Assembly: GCA_963696325.1 (NCBI GenBank)
Contig: CAVOJV010000034.1
Coordinates: 16,306 to 80,305 of the forward strand
Reading direction: 5' to 3'
DNA: 64,000 bases
Source of the DNA: CAVOJV01 sp963696325
GTDB lineage: Bacteria > Pseudomonadota > Gammaproteobacteria > Competibacterales > Competibacteraceae
Part shown: one piece after another, positions 53,695 to 62,353 of the stretch
Layout of the letters: every line of letters begins with the position of its first letter
Numbering within the stretch: the first letter of the stretch is position 1
Translations under genes and position numbers: made by a program
The notes under the pieces: model-generated
Database searches by the model: none
What the model was told of the DNA's origin: nothing
Seen by the model: only the letters and a program-made list of their open reading frames with translations

Positions 53695-54324
53695 TTAAGC
53701 CATGCGCGTCAGTTGCCGTTTCAGCGTTGCCACTCCCACAGCGCGATAATTCAACCATAGCCGATAGCCCAGCAGCGCGGCCAGAATGCCTGCATAAATC
53801 AGAGGGTCTAGAAGGTCGGCCTTGACTAGCCACAGATAATGCAGAACGCCCAATATTCCGATGACATAAACTAACCGGTGCAGGCGTTGCCAGTGGCGAC
53901 CTCCCAAGCGTTTCATCATGGCGTTGGTGGAGGTCAACGCGAGGGGAATCAGCAGCAGGAAAGCGAGAAAACCTACCGAAATGTAGGGACGTCTGGCGAT
54001 GTCCTCAATGATAGCGTACAGATCGAAAAATTGATCCAGCACCAGATAGGTGGTGAAGTGCAAAAAGACGTAGAGAAACGCAAACAGTCCCAGCATACGT
54101 CGAAACCGCAGCATCCAGTTCCAACCCGATAGATGCCGCAAGGGGGTAATTGCCAGGGTTATAAGCAGAAAGCGCAAACCCCAGTCCCCGGTATGATGGG
54201 TGATGGTTTCGACCGGGTTGGCGCCCAGGTTTATCCAGAATAACATGGCTAAGGGGATCAAGCTGGCGATAAACACGAAAGGTTTGCCTATCCACTTTAT
54301 GCGGTGTGCCTGATTTAATTTCAT
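53695..54324 (-). CDS. msrQ: Heme-binding membrane subunit MsrQ (YedZ)
   Basis: MsrQ passes electrons to the periplasmic methionine-sulfoxide reductase MsrP. The 209-aa protein has six membrane segments and heme-ligand His residues in LRHLSGWNW, FLHFTTYLV and RLHRLVYVIGILGVLHYLW. It normally follows msrP in one operon; here nothing but 175 bp of non-coding DNA and a gene on the other strand precede it. It is convergent with panC. Confidence 0.93.
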   Translation of the reverse strand: MKLNQAHRIKWIGKPFVFIASLIPLAMLFWINLGANPVETITHHTGDWGLRFLLITLAITPLRHLSGWNWMLRFRRMLGLFAFLYVFLHFTTYLVLDQFFDLYAIIEDIARRPYISVGFLAFLLLIPLALTSTNAMMKRLGGRHWQRLHRLVYVIGILGVLHYLWLVKADLLDPLIYAGILAALLGYRLWLNYRAVGVATLKRQLTRMA

Positions 54325-54500
54325 CGCCTCAATCCGGGTAACATGCCTTCTTAAAAGTACGGCGGCCCGGCCCTTTTAGATGCACCTTTACCCTAGTCCA
54401 GTTTCAAGCGCAGCAAACGCCCGCTACTTAAGCAGGTATTGTGGCGAGGCCGGATTGAAATCCTCAGCAGATCCATCAACACCCTTCAAGGAGATATAGC

Positions 54501-54749
54501 ATGAGTATGTTCGATCGAAAAAGTCCGTACACCATCACTGTCGAGGCTGGCAAGAAGATTTTCATTTGCCGCTGCGGTCACACGGGCAATCCACCGTTTT
54601 GTGACGGCACCCATAAACAGCACCCAGGCTTCTCGCCGTGGGCACATACACCTGAGCAGGACGGGAAATTGTATGTGTGCGGCTGCAATACCAGTGGCAA
54701 CAAGCCCTGGTGTGACAGCTCTCACAAAAAATTAGCAAGTCAGGCTTGA
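54501..54749 (+). CDS. Protein with two CDGSH iron-sulfur domains
   Basis: This 82-aa protein has two CDGSH-type motifs: CRCGHTGNPPFCDGTH (about residues 25-40) and CGCNTSGNKPWCDSSH (about 60-75). Each gives the Cys3-His ligands of a 2Fe-2S cluster. AAGGAG precedes the ATG. Such proteins store or pass on clusters or electrons; the exact role here is unknown. Confidence 0.92.
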   Translation: MSMFDRKSPYTITVEAGKKIFICRCGHTGNPPFCDGTHKQHPGFSPWAHTPEQDGKLYVCGCNTSGNKPWCDSSHKKLASQA

Positions 54750-54765
54750 CTGCCTGCCCAGTGTG

Positions 54766-54793
54766 AAAAAAAGCCGAGGCGAGAAGCCTCGGC
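54766..54793 (-). terminator. Rho-independent terminator pointing left
   Basis: A perfect 8-bp stem, GCCGAGGC (54773-54780) with GCCTCGGC (54786-54793), has a 5-nt loop. On the minus strand it is followed by seven T residues (A7 at 54766-54772 on the plus strand). On the plus strand no T-run follows. No leftward gene is known to its right. Confidence 0.8.
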
Positions 54794-54869
54794 AAATAAC
54801 CACCAAAGGAGAGTTAACATCACAGGATGTTGCGGCCCAGTATAGGCTTTATGCTGCAATGCGGCAACA
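54787..54869. repeat. Duplicated motif, copy 1
   Basis: It contains CGGCAAATAACCACCAAAGG then, about 50 bp later, ATGCTGCAATGCGGCAACA. The same order recurs in copy 2 at 54996-55065. Confidence 0.5.
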
Positions 54870-54995
54870 GATTTATACAATTTTTTCGATTGCTAAATTC
54901 CATATCAAAAACCTGTGCCAGGGAAGCATAGCGGACTAGGTTAAAACTTATTAATTATTTTTAGTATTTGATTTAAAAAAATAATAAGCTGGATG

Positions 54996-55065
54996 CCCCG
55001 GCGAGTAACCACCAATAGAGGATTTTGAGAAGACCATCGTATGGATACTGCAACGCAGCACAAAA
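54996..55065. repeat. Duplicated motif, copy 2
   Basis: It contains CGGCGAGTAACCACCAATAG then ATACTGCAACGCAGCACA. It shares the TAACCACCAA core and the CTGCAAYGC segment with copy 1, with a shorter spacer. Confidence 0.5.
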
Positions 55066-55430
55066 TTAAATCACGCAGTATGTCAATCAATCTTCAGCTT
55101 TTTTCATGTTCCCTCGCAAGGCTGTACCATCAGCCAGGCTGATAGGCGAATACGACATCCATCTTCACTTGATCAGTGCCGGGGTTCCCAGATGACAATT
55201 AATGTCATAGGTAATGCTTAATTTAGCAGGAAATATATCGATATAAAAAGTGTTAAAAAATAACTTAATGATTTATATAAATATAAATAATATTGGCTCA
55301 ACAATCTAGCGATAATTAATAACATTATTATTTCTATGTTTTTGATTATTAATAGATAAAATCAGGATGTCTAAGAATTGGCATTGCGAATGCAGCGAAA
55401 CTCGAAAGAATTGTCCATGGAGCGGTTGAT

Positions 55431-56693
55431 ATGCCTAATAATAAATTTTGTCAGTTTGGTCTCTCGCTAACCATTATACCCTTATTATTTTGTAACCTTG
55501 CGGTGGCACGCCAACCTACTGAACATGAGCAGTACATGCTGGAGTTGATTAACCGGGCGCGCTTGAATCCTACCGCCGAGGTTGTACGGCTGGGTACCGG
55601 TAGCCTTAATGAAGGTCCACCTACACTCGGCGGAAATCTTTGGACTATTGCTCCCGGACCTTATCAACCGTTGGCGTTTAATCTTGCGCTGCTCGACGCG
55701 GCGGCTAGTTATGCTTCCCAACTTAATGACGCGGATACGTTTTGTCATACCTGCCTAGGCAGCACCCCGGAAAGCCGCATGGCCGCCGCCACTTATGCGC
55801 CGGCTAATGTGACAGGAAAGTACGGTACTGCCGGAGGTTATGTCCCAGGCCGGGAGAACCTTGCGTTCTATGCCGAGGGGCCGGCCAATGGTGTATTTGA
55901 CAACCCTGCTCTCGCCGGCAAGGGGTTAACCCAGGTTGTCAGTAACGCTCACAAGAGTCTTTTCAATGACTTTACTGTTTCCAGTCGGGGACACAGAAGC
56001 ACTATGTTGTATGGCGAGTGGCGGGAGGCCGGCATCGGCATCAGCACAGGTCCCTACAACGGTGGGACGTATGACTCTTTCTACATGGTGAGTGAGTTCG
56101 CCCATCAAGCCGGTAATCCCTTGCTTACCGGGGTAGCCTACAAGGACCTGGATGGCGATAACTTCTACACGCCTGGCATCGGGGAAGCCCTTGGGGGATT
56201 AACAGTTCAGGCGTTCAGAGCTGGTACGCTGGTAGGTTCCACGGCAACCTTTCGCAGTGGCGGCTACAGCTTGCGGCTACCCTTAGGCAGCTATAATGTG
56301 CTTTTTTCGGGGCCGGGCCTTTCGAAAATCTTCACTTTCACGGCAGTCAATGTCAATGCTGATAAGAATGTCAAGCTAGACCTACAAGTGAAAAATGGCT
56401 CCTCTGGCACCCCACCTCCGCCGGTTTCCCCACCACCGGTTTCCCCGCCTGTGGCAATGACCGTTATAAAAATCGGCACCGGCGGGGGCATGGTCAGTAG
56501 TGGTCCGGCGGGTATTAACTGCGGTACGGATTGCGCGGAAAATTACCCCAAGAATACCGTAGTAATCCTCACGGCTACTCCTTACGCACAGTCGATCTTT
56601 AATGGTTGGAGTGGTGCTTGCTACGGTACAGGGGTTTGCAAAGTGACCATGAATGCCGCCAAATCCGTCCAGGCCATGTTTTCCAAGCGGTAG
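55431..56693 (+). CDS. Secreted CAP (SCP/PR1)-domain protein with C-terminal repeat domain
   Basis: This 420-aa protein has a signal peptide (1-26, cut near AVA-RQ). A CAP domain (about 33-225) follows, with LELINRARLNPTAEVVRLG, ENLAFYAEG and SRGHRSTMLYGEWREAGIGI. Next is a calcium-loop/SdrD-B-like segment (DLDGDNFYTPGIGEALGG, about 239-315), a Pro-rich linker (PPPPVSPPPVSPP) and a C-terminal repeat domain (about 343-420) with paired Cys (INCGTDCAENY, GACYGTGVCKV). It is exported and probably acts at or beyond the outer membrane; the activity is unknown. The upstream region is AT-rich. Confidence 0.88.
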   Translation: MPNNKFCQFGLSLTIIPLLFCNLAVARQPTEHEQYMLELINRARLNPTAEVVRLGTGSLNEGPPTLGGNLWTIAPGPYQPLAFNLALLDAAASYASQLNDADTFCHTCLGSTPESRMAAATYAPANVTGKYGTAGGYVPGRENLAFYAEGPANGVFDNPALAGKGLTQVVSNAHKSLFNDFTVSSRGHRSTMLYGEWREAGIGISTGPYNGGTYDSFYMVSEFAHQAGNPLLTGVAYKDLDGDNFYTPGIGEALGGLTVQAFRAGTLVGSTATFRSGGYSLRLPLGSYNVLFSGPGLSKIFTFTAVNVNADKNVKLDLQVKNGSSGTPPPPVSPPPVSPPVAMTVIKIGTGGGMVSSGPAGINCGTDCAENYPKNTVVILTATPYAQSIFNGWSGACYGTGVCKVTMNAAKSVQAMFSKR

Positions 56694-56738
56694 CGCTGAC
56701 AACCTGGTGGAAAACGGAGAATTGCCATGCGGACGTTG

Positions 56739-57023
56739 TTACAAATCTTTTAGGGGATCATCCTTATTGTTGGGCTCGGTAGGGTCGTTGTAGCCAAGAT
56801 CATCCGGTTCCATTTCGTCGAAGGGTCCTGACCAGTCCTCCGGTGGTTCGATGGCTTCCAGCACCAGTTCGTGCCAGACGTCCAGGTCCAACTCCTCGAC
56901 CTCACCGTCAAAGTATTGGATCTCCACAGTCTGGGCGTCTTCGTCCACCGCCACTACTTCGAACTCGGTTAGCGTGTCCAGGTTTTGATACCAATTGCCT
57001 ACGATTGGGTCTAAATCGCTCAT
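56739..57023 (-). CDS. Small acidic conserved protein, DUF6763 type
   Basis: This 94-aa very acidic protein starts MSDLDPIVGNWYQNLDTLTE and has VEIQYFDGEVEELDLDVW, then EDWSGPFDEMEPDDLGY. It resembles gammaproteobacterial proteins grouped as DUF6763. The frame is open to 57074, but ATG 57023 gives the family start. It is convergent with the CAP-domain gene. Function unknown. Confidence 0.78.
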   Translation of the reverse strand: MSDLDPIVGNWYQNLDTLTEFEVVAVDEDAQTVEIQYFDGEVEELDLDVWHELVLEAIEPPEDWSGPFDEMEPDDLGYNDPTEPNNKDDPLKDL

Positions 57024-57187
57024 GAGGAATCTCCATAAAGTTGGTTGCCCGATTTCGCGGATGCCGGAAATCATTCTTTATAATTTGAGCATGGATAATC
57101 AACAATTCAACTGTCGTCGCGCAGCGCGTAGCGTCGGGTCGTCGGTTAACCCTATAGTGGACCCCAATTTCCAGACGATCATTTAAG

Positions 57188-57511
57188 ATGGGAGCCGGTG
57201 AGAAATCGGGGTTTATTGTGAGTGAGAAGAAACGCAAGATTTTCAGTGGTGAGTTCAAGGCAAAGGTTGCGCTTGAGACGATTCGGGGCCTCAAGACGGT
57301 CAATGAAATTGCCCAGGATTTTGGCGTACACCCGACGCAAGTAGGGCTGTGGAAGAAGGAGTTGCAAGCGCAGGCGGCCAGCCTGTTCGAAGTCAAGCGT
57401 GGCGCCAAGCCGGTGGATCCGTCCGCCACACCAGAGAGGCTCTACTCCGAGATCGGGCGGCTGAAGATGGAGTTAGACTGGCTTAAAAAAAAGTCCGGGA
57501 TCAGCCCCTAG
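57188..57511 (+). CDS. IS3-family OrfA (DNA-binding part of transposase)
   Basis: This 107-aa protein has a helix-turn-helix (TVNEIAQDFGVHPTQVGLWK) and a leucine-zipper-like C-terminal helix. Near its end the run TTAAAAAAAAG (57483-57493) is a typical slippery site for -1 frameshifting into orfB. A GTG at 57218 (VSEKKRKIFSGEFK) is an alternative start that fits the family better than the first ATG. Confidence 0.92.
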   Translation: MGAGEKSGFIVSEKKRKIFSGEFKAKVALETIRGLKTVNEIAQDFGVHPTQVGLWKKELQAQAASLFEVKRGAKPVDPSATPERLYSEIGRLKMELDWLKKKSGISP

Positions 57512-57546
57512 ATGACCGCAAGCGCTGGGTCGACGAGCAAGATCCG

Positions 57547-58482
57547 TTGGCGCTTAGTCGGCAATGCGAGCTGACGGGCATTGCCCGTTCCACGGTCTAT
57601 GCGCCCCGCCGCGTGGCGGCGCTGGACCCGGACCCAGAGGAACTGGCGTTGCTGGATCTGATTGATGCCGAATACACGCGGCGTCCGTTCTACGGCAGCC
57701 GCAAGATAACGGTCTATCTGCGTGGCCTGGGCTATCAGGTCAACCGCAAGCGGGTCCAGCGACTGATGGGGATACTGGGGTTGGCGGGCATGGCGCCAGG
57801 GCCGAACACCAGCCGCCCGTACCCCCAACACAAGGTGTATCCCTACCTGCTGCGCGGGGTGGAGATTGAGCGTCCGAACCAGGCCTGGAGCACCGACATC
57901 ACGTATATCCGGCTGGCACGCGGGTTCGTGTACCTGGTCGCCGTGATCGACTGGTACTCGCGCAACGTGCTGGCTTGGCGGGTCTCCAATACGCTGGACA
58001 GCGGGTTCTGCGTGGATTGCTTGGAGCAGGCCTTACAGGTTTACGGTGCCCCTGAAATCTTCAACAGCGATCAAGGGTGCCAGTTTACTTCGGAAGCCTT
58101 CACTGCGGTTCTCAAGGTGCAGGGCATCGCTATCAGCATGGACGGGCGTGGGCGAGCTTTGGACAACATCTTCGTGGAGCGTCTCTGGCGAAGCGTCAAA
58201 CACGAGGACGTGTACCTGAAAGGCTATGCCGACGTGCCAGAGTTGCTGCTGGGCCTGACGGACTACTTTGTGTTTTACAACACGGAAAGAAGCCACCAGT
58301 CACTGGACTACCGGACACCGGATGAGGTCTACCGGGCAGGCCATGGGGGTGGCGCCCAGATTGTGGATAAATTCAGCGAGCGAGCAACATCTCGCACAGA
58401 AGCAGAAGCAATATCAGGGCAGCGCTGTTCCGCTGCATGTGATCCGCGCTACCCTCTTAAACTCGACTCAAAATTGTCTTGA
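57547..58482 (+). CDS. IS3-family OrfB (integrase-like catalytic part)
   Basis: The DDE/rve core has STDITYIRL (first Asp), FNSDQGCQFTS (second Asp) and NIFVERLWRSVKHEDVYL (Glu), all intact. An N-terminal HTH_21 region (YGSRKITVYLRGLGYQVNRK) precedes it. It lies in the -1 frame relative to orfA; similarity starts before 57547 (KRWVDEQDP), so the real product is the OrfAB fusion made by frameshifting. Confidence 0.93.
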   Translation: MALSRQCELTGIARSTVYAPRRVAALDPDPEELALLDLIDAEYTRRPFYGSRKITVYLRGLGYQVNRKRVQRLMGILGLAGMAPGPNTSRPYPQHKVYPYLLRGVEIERPNQAWSTDITYIRLARGFVYLVAVIDWYSRNVLAWRVSNTLDSGFCVDCLEQALQVYGAPEIFNSDQGCQFTSEAFTAVLKVQGIAISMDGRGRALDNIFVERLWRSVKHEDVYLKGYADVPELLLGLTDYFVFYNTERSHQSLDYRTPDEVYRAGHGGGAQIVDKFSERATSRTEAEAISGQRCSAACDPRYPLKLDSKLS

Positions 58483-58600
58483 CTAAGGGGTCCACTTTAC
58501 CCCTCCGTTCAGGCCGACCGCCTATGAAACACACATTAATACACTTGGGAATCCCCTAATTGAGGACATGCCCTAGAGAAGGTTAGAGAAGGTAGGCGAT

Positions 58601-58634
58601 AAAAAACCCGCGTACCCTTGAAGGGTGCGCGGGT
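58601..58634 (-). terminator. Rho-independent terminator of acs
   Basis: On the minus strand ACCCGCGCACCC pairs with GGGTACGCGGGT (one mismatch) over a short loop, followed by TTTTTT (A-run 58601-58606 on the plus strand). It lies about 40 bp after the acs stop. Confidence 0.9.
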
Positions 58635-58674
58635 CAGGGTGGACAACGATTATCGTTCTATTTGTTCTCTACAA

Positions 58675-60612
58675 TCACCGGCTCTCGCGGTTATCGATCA
58701 AATCATCTACAACGCTGGGGTCCGCCAGCGTACTGGTGTCACCCAGGGCTTCGACTTCGTTGGCGGCGATCTTGCGCAAGATGCGGCGCATGATCTTGCC
58801 AGAGCGGGTCTTGGGCAGGCCCGGCGCCCATTGGATGATATCCGGTGTGGCGATGGGGCCGATCTCCTTACGGACATGGGCTACCAGCGCTTTGCGCAAC
58901 GCCTCACTGGGTTCCACCCCGGCCATCAGCGTCACGTAGGCGTAGATACCCTGACCCTTGATATTATGCGGATAGCCGACGACGGCGGCCTCGGCGACAG
59001 CCTCGTGAAGCACCAGAGCGCTTTCCACTTCGGCGGTGCCCATGCGGTGCCCGGAGACGTTGATAACGTCGTCGACGCGGCCGGTAATCCAGTAATACCC
59101 ATCCGCGTCGCGGCGGGCGCCGTCTTCACTGAAGTAAATGCCGGGATACGTAGAGAAGTAGGTCTTGATAAAGCGTTCGTGATTACCGTACACCGAGCGC
59201 ATCATACCTGGCCAGGGCCGTTTAATTACCAGACCGCCTTCCGTCTCACCTTGCAGCTCATTGCCATCGGCGTCGAATAGGGCTGGCACCACGCCAAAGA
59301 ACGGCCGTGTAGCGGAGCCGGGTTTAAGCGCAGTGGCCCCCGGCAGTGGGGTAATCAGGATGCCGCCGGTCTCGGTCTGCCACCAAGTATCCACGATGGG
59401 ACAGCGTCCATCGCCCACCACATGGTAATACCACTCCCATGCTTCGGGATTGATAGGCTCACCCACCGAACCTAAAAGGCGCAGAGTCTTACGGTGGGTT
59501 TTCTTGACCGGGCCATCGCCTTCGCGCATCAGCGCCCGGATCGCGGTGGGCGCCGTGTAGAAGATATTGACTTGGTGCTTATCCACCACCTCCCAGAACC
59601 GGGATGCGGAGGGATAGTTAGGCACACCCTCGAACATTAGCGTGGTGGCGCCATTGGTCAGCGGACCATAGACGATATACGAATGGCCAGTGACCCAACC
59701 GACGTCGGCGGTACACCAGTAGATGTCACCATCATGGTAGTCAAAGATGTATTTGTGCGTGCACGCAGCATAAAGCAGATAACCGCCGGTGGTGTGCAGC
59801 ACGCCCTTAGGCGTTCCCGTAGAGCCCGATGTATAGAGGATAAACAGGGGATCTTCCGCATCCATATGTTCGGCAGGGCAATCAGGAGAGGCAGCTTGCA
59901 TGATATCATGGAACCATACATCGCGGCCTTCCTGCCAGGCTACTTTGCCGCCAGTGCGTTTGACCACGATCATTTTTTGAATGCTGGCGACCTTACCGCA
60001 GGCGTCGTCGGCATTTGCCTTGAGGGGGACGGCACGGCCACCCCGCAGGCCCTCATCCGCAGTAATCACCACGCTGGCTTCGGCGTTATCAATACGATTG
60101 CGGAGAGCTTCGGGAGAAAAACCAGCAAACACGATGGAATGAATGGCGCCGATACGGGTACAGGCCAGCATGGCGACCGCCGCTTCTGGGATCATGGGTA
60201 AATAGATGCAGACCCGGTCACCCTTTTTAACGCCCAGGTTTTTCAGGGCGTTGGCAAAGCGGCAGACTTGTTCGTGCAATTCCTTATAAGTGATTTTACG
60301 GTCTTCCTGGGGGTTGTCGCCTTCCCAGATAATGGCTACCTGGTTACCCCGGGTCTCCAAATGGCGGTCCAGGCAGTTGTAGCTAACATTCAGCTTCGCG
60401 CCCTCGAACCAGCGGATATGGCCCTTACTGAAATCCCAGTCGCTGACTTTGTCCCAGCGCTTGAACCAGGTGACGAACTTATCGGCTTCCTCTGCCCAAA
60501 AGCCATCGGGATCGGATACCGAGCGTTCGTACATGGCTTGATATTTTTCTGCATTGATCCAGGCGTGTTCCGCGAATTGAGCGGGAACCGGATAGACCTT
60601 GATTTCGGACAT
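58675..60612 (-). CDS. acs: Acetyl-CoA synthetase (AMP-forming)
   Basis: Acs activates acetate to acetyl-CoA through acetyl-AMP. The 645-aa length is normal. It has the P-loop YTSGSTGTPKGVLHTTGG, the DTWWQTETGG core, GYYWITGRVDDVINVSGHRM and the C-terminal PKTRSGKIMRRILRK with the Lys that is acetylated to switch the enzyme off. A sirtuin gene (3495-4268) in this window could in principle reverse that. It is monocistronic with its own terminator. Confidence 0.97.
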   Translation of the reverse strand: MSEIKVYPVPAQFAEHAWINAEKYQAMYERSVSDPDGFWAEEADKFVTWFKRWDKVSDWDFSKGHIRWFEGAKLNVSYNCLDRHLETRGNQVAIIWEGDNPQEDRKITYKELHEQVCRFANALKNLGVKKGDRVCIYLPMIPEAAVAMLACTRIGAIHSIVFAGFSPEALRNRIDNAEASVVITADEGLRGGRAVPLKANADDACGKVASIQKMIVVKRTGGKVAWQEGRDVWFHDIMQAASPDCPAEHMDAEDPLFILYTSGSTGTPKGVLHTTGGYLLYAACTHKYIFDYHDGDIYWCTADVGWVTGHSYIVYGPLTNGATTLMFEGVPNYPSASRFWEVVDKHQVNIFYTAPTAIRALMREGDGPVKKTHRKTLRLLGSVGEPINPEAWEWYYHVVGDGRCPIVDTWWQTETGGILITPLPGATALKPGSATRPFFGVVPALFDADGNELQGETEGGLVIKRPWPGMMRSVYGNHERFIKTYFSTYPGIYFSEDGARRDADGYYWITGRVDDVINVSGHRMGTAEVESALVLHEAVAEAAVVGYPHNIKGQGIYAYVTLMAGVEPSEALRKALVAHVRKEIGPIATPDIIQWAPGLPKTRSGKIMRRILRKIAANEVEALGDTSTLADPSVVDDLIDNRESR

Positions 60613-60788
60613 GACAAGCGTTCTCCTCTGGTTGGTTATTGATCCCCGTTACAGAAGCGACCCCAGCATAATTGCTGATAAGCGGCTTAAAGCTACGGAA
60701 AACCGTAATTATAATAGTCTAACAATATTCCATTCTCACCAGTTTAATGTATTGATGCAGGTCATAAATTCTGATTATTACTATAAGC

Positions 60789-61778
60789 TTAAATTATCAT
60801 AGAACGGCGCATTGGGGCGAATCGGTGGCAACTTGACTCGGCGGCTAGGCAACTGCGCCAGTCGATAGCACGCAGGGCAGGAATCTTTTCTGGGCGCCAG
60901 TGTTCCAGTGCCCAGGACCAGATTACGGTAGGGCGCGCCCGCGCTAATTCACGTGGCGGTGCTTGGCCGAGAAAGCGGAGGGCCGCAACAAGGGTGGGGC
61001 CCGGATTGCGCCGGTTCAGGGGTGCTGCGCTTGTTTGTTTGCTGAGCTTGGCGCCATGTTGATCCACCGCCAGCGGCAGGTGGCTGTAATGGTAGGGTGA
61101 CAACCCCAACAGGTATTGCAGGTAGATTTGCCGAGGGGTGGAGTCCAGCAGGTCGCAACCGCGTACCACATGGGTAATCATCTGGGCAGCGTCGTCTACC
61201 ACCACGGCCAATTGGTAAGCGAACAAACCATCAGCCCGGCGAATAATGAAATCGCCCACCGCGGTTTCCAGGCATTGAGCAAAAGTGCCTTGGATGCGGT
61301 CCTGGAAGGTGATGATGCGTTTGTTGGTGCGTAGCCGGATAGCCGCCGGGCGTCCAGGCCGGCGCATCCAGCCACGACAGGTTCCCGGATAAATCGGCCC
61401 GGCGGGGCCAGCGATAGTCATCTGTGCTATCTCCTGGCGAGAGCAGGTGCATGGATAGGCGAGCGCGTTATCCATAAGTCGCTGCAGAGCCGCTTGATAG
61501 TGATCGATGCGCTGGCTTTGGTATAGAACGGGACCGTCCCACCCCATACCGTAGCTTTCCAGAGTGTGCAGGATATCGCTCGCTGCGCCCTTTATCACTC
61601 GTGGAGTGTCGATGTCTTCAATACGAACTAACCAGTAGCCACTCTGGCTGCGAACCTCCAGGAAACTGGCTAAGGCGGTGATCAGGGAGCCGAAGTGCAA
61701 AGGGCCGCTGGGAGAGGGAGCGAAGCGACCGCGTTGGCGTACTGCGCTAGGAACAATCTGAAACGGCGCGGAAGCCAT
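60789..61778 (-). CDS. gluQ: Glutamyl-Q tRNA(Asp) synthetase
   Basis: This GluRS paralogue (329 aa) glutamylates queuosine in tRNA-Asp. It has RGRFAPSPSGPLHFGSLITA with the HxGH-like motif (LHFG), LVRIEDIDTPR, the zinc-like CTCSR...CRG site and LAVDQHGAKLSKQT, a KLSK variant. The anticodon-binding domain is absent, as expected. ATG 61778 gives the usual start. It follows dksA, the standard order. Confidence 0.95.
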   Translation of the reverse strand: MASAPFQIVPSAVRQRGRFAPSPSGPLHFGSLITALASFLEVRSQSGYWLVRIEDIDTPRVIKGAASDILHTLESYGMGWDGPVLYQSQRIDHYQAALQRLMDNALAYPCTCSRQEIAQMTIAGPAGPIYPGTCRGWMRRPGRPAAIRLRTNKRIITFQDRIQGTFAQCLETAVGDFIIRRADGLFAYQLAVVVDDAAQMITHVVRGCDLLDSTPRQIYLQYLLGLSPYHYSHLPLAVDQHGAKLSKQTSAAPLNRRNPGPTLVAALRFLGQAPPRELARARPTVIWSWALEHWRPEKIPALRAIDWRSCLAAESSCHRFAPMRRSMII

Positions 61779-61798
61779 AGCGACGAGAACGGGTCGAA

Positions 61799-62233
61799 TT
61801 ACCCACCAGCCTGTTTTTCTCTGATTTCCTGAAGTGTCTTGCAATCGATACAAAGTGTCGCCGTGGGGCGCGCCTCCAGGCGGCGAATGCCGATCTCCAC
61901 CCCGCAGGACTCACAGTAGCCATAATCACGGGAATCGATCTTGGCCAGGGTATCGTTGATTTTAGCGATCAGCTTTCGTTCCCGGTCACGGGTGCGCAAT
62001 TCCAGACTGAATTCTTCTTCTTGGGTAGCACGGTCATTAGGGTCGGGATACGTTGCTGAATCGCCCTGCATATGATTGACGGTGCGTTCCACTTCTTCCA
62101 TGAGGCTGCGTTTCCAGTCCAACAGCAGGTTGCGAAAATGGGCCAGTTGAGTATCGCTCATGTATTCTTCGCCAGCGGTGGGCATATAGGGTTTTATGGC
62201 TGAACCCCGTTCCAGCTTGTCTGTCGTGGTCAT
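61799..62233 (-). CDS. dksA: RNA polymerase-binding transcription factor DksA
   Basis: DksA enters the RNA polymerase secondary channel and works with ppGpp in the stringent response. The 144-aa protein has a coiled coil (about 30-105) whose tip holds the DPNDRATQEEE acidic motif, and a zinc finger, CESCGVEIGIRRLEARPTA followed by CIDC. The frame is open to 62296, but ATG 62233 (MTTTDKLERG) fits better. It lies 20 bp before gluQ. Confidence 0.96.
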   Translation of the reverse strand: MTTTDKLERGSAIKPYMPTAGEEYMSDTQLAHFRNLLLDWKRSLMEEVERTVNHMQGDSATYPDPNDRATQEEEFSLELRTRDRERKLIAKINDTLAKIDSRDYGYCESCGVEIGIRRLEARPTATLCIDCKTLQEIREKQAGG

Positions 62234-62353
62234 CACAAGTTTCCTCAACTTTTTTCCATAACGAAACTTCTTATCAATAAAAATCTTTAAAGTCAAAAAA
62301 ATACGGAATTAATATTGATCTTCGTCAGCGCTCTTGAGGATATTGGGCGGTGC

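Larger units (their letters stand above)
54750..55430. other. AT-rich non-coding region with hairpins and a duplicated motif
   Basis: No supported gene is seen in 680 bp. It holds a strong leftward terminator near its left end, two related blocks of about 80 bp (listed separately), a small palindrome TGACAATTAATGTCAT near 55193 and a very AT-rich stretch at 55220-55360 before the secreted-protein gene, where that gene's promoter probably lies. Confidence 0.6.
57153..58499 (+). mobile_element. Intact IS3-family insertion sequence
   Basis: The inverted ends are TATAGTGGACCCC at the left and TAAAGTGGACCCC at the right (read inward), with weaker similarity further in (CAGAC / AAGAC). CCC stands just outside both ends and may be a 3-bp target duplication. 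It carries orfA and orfB with a frameshift site between them. About 1.35 kb long. Confidence 0.85.

Noticed and set aside
54750..55430. Cyclic-di-GMP or other known riboswitch before the CAP gene
   Set aside because: The conserved core sequences I would expect for those classes are not visible; only hairpins and a duplicated motif are.
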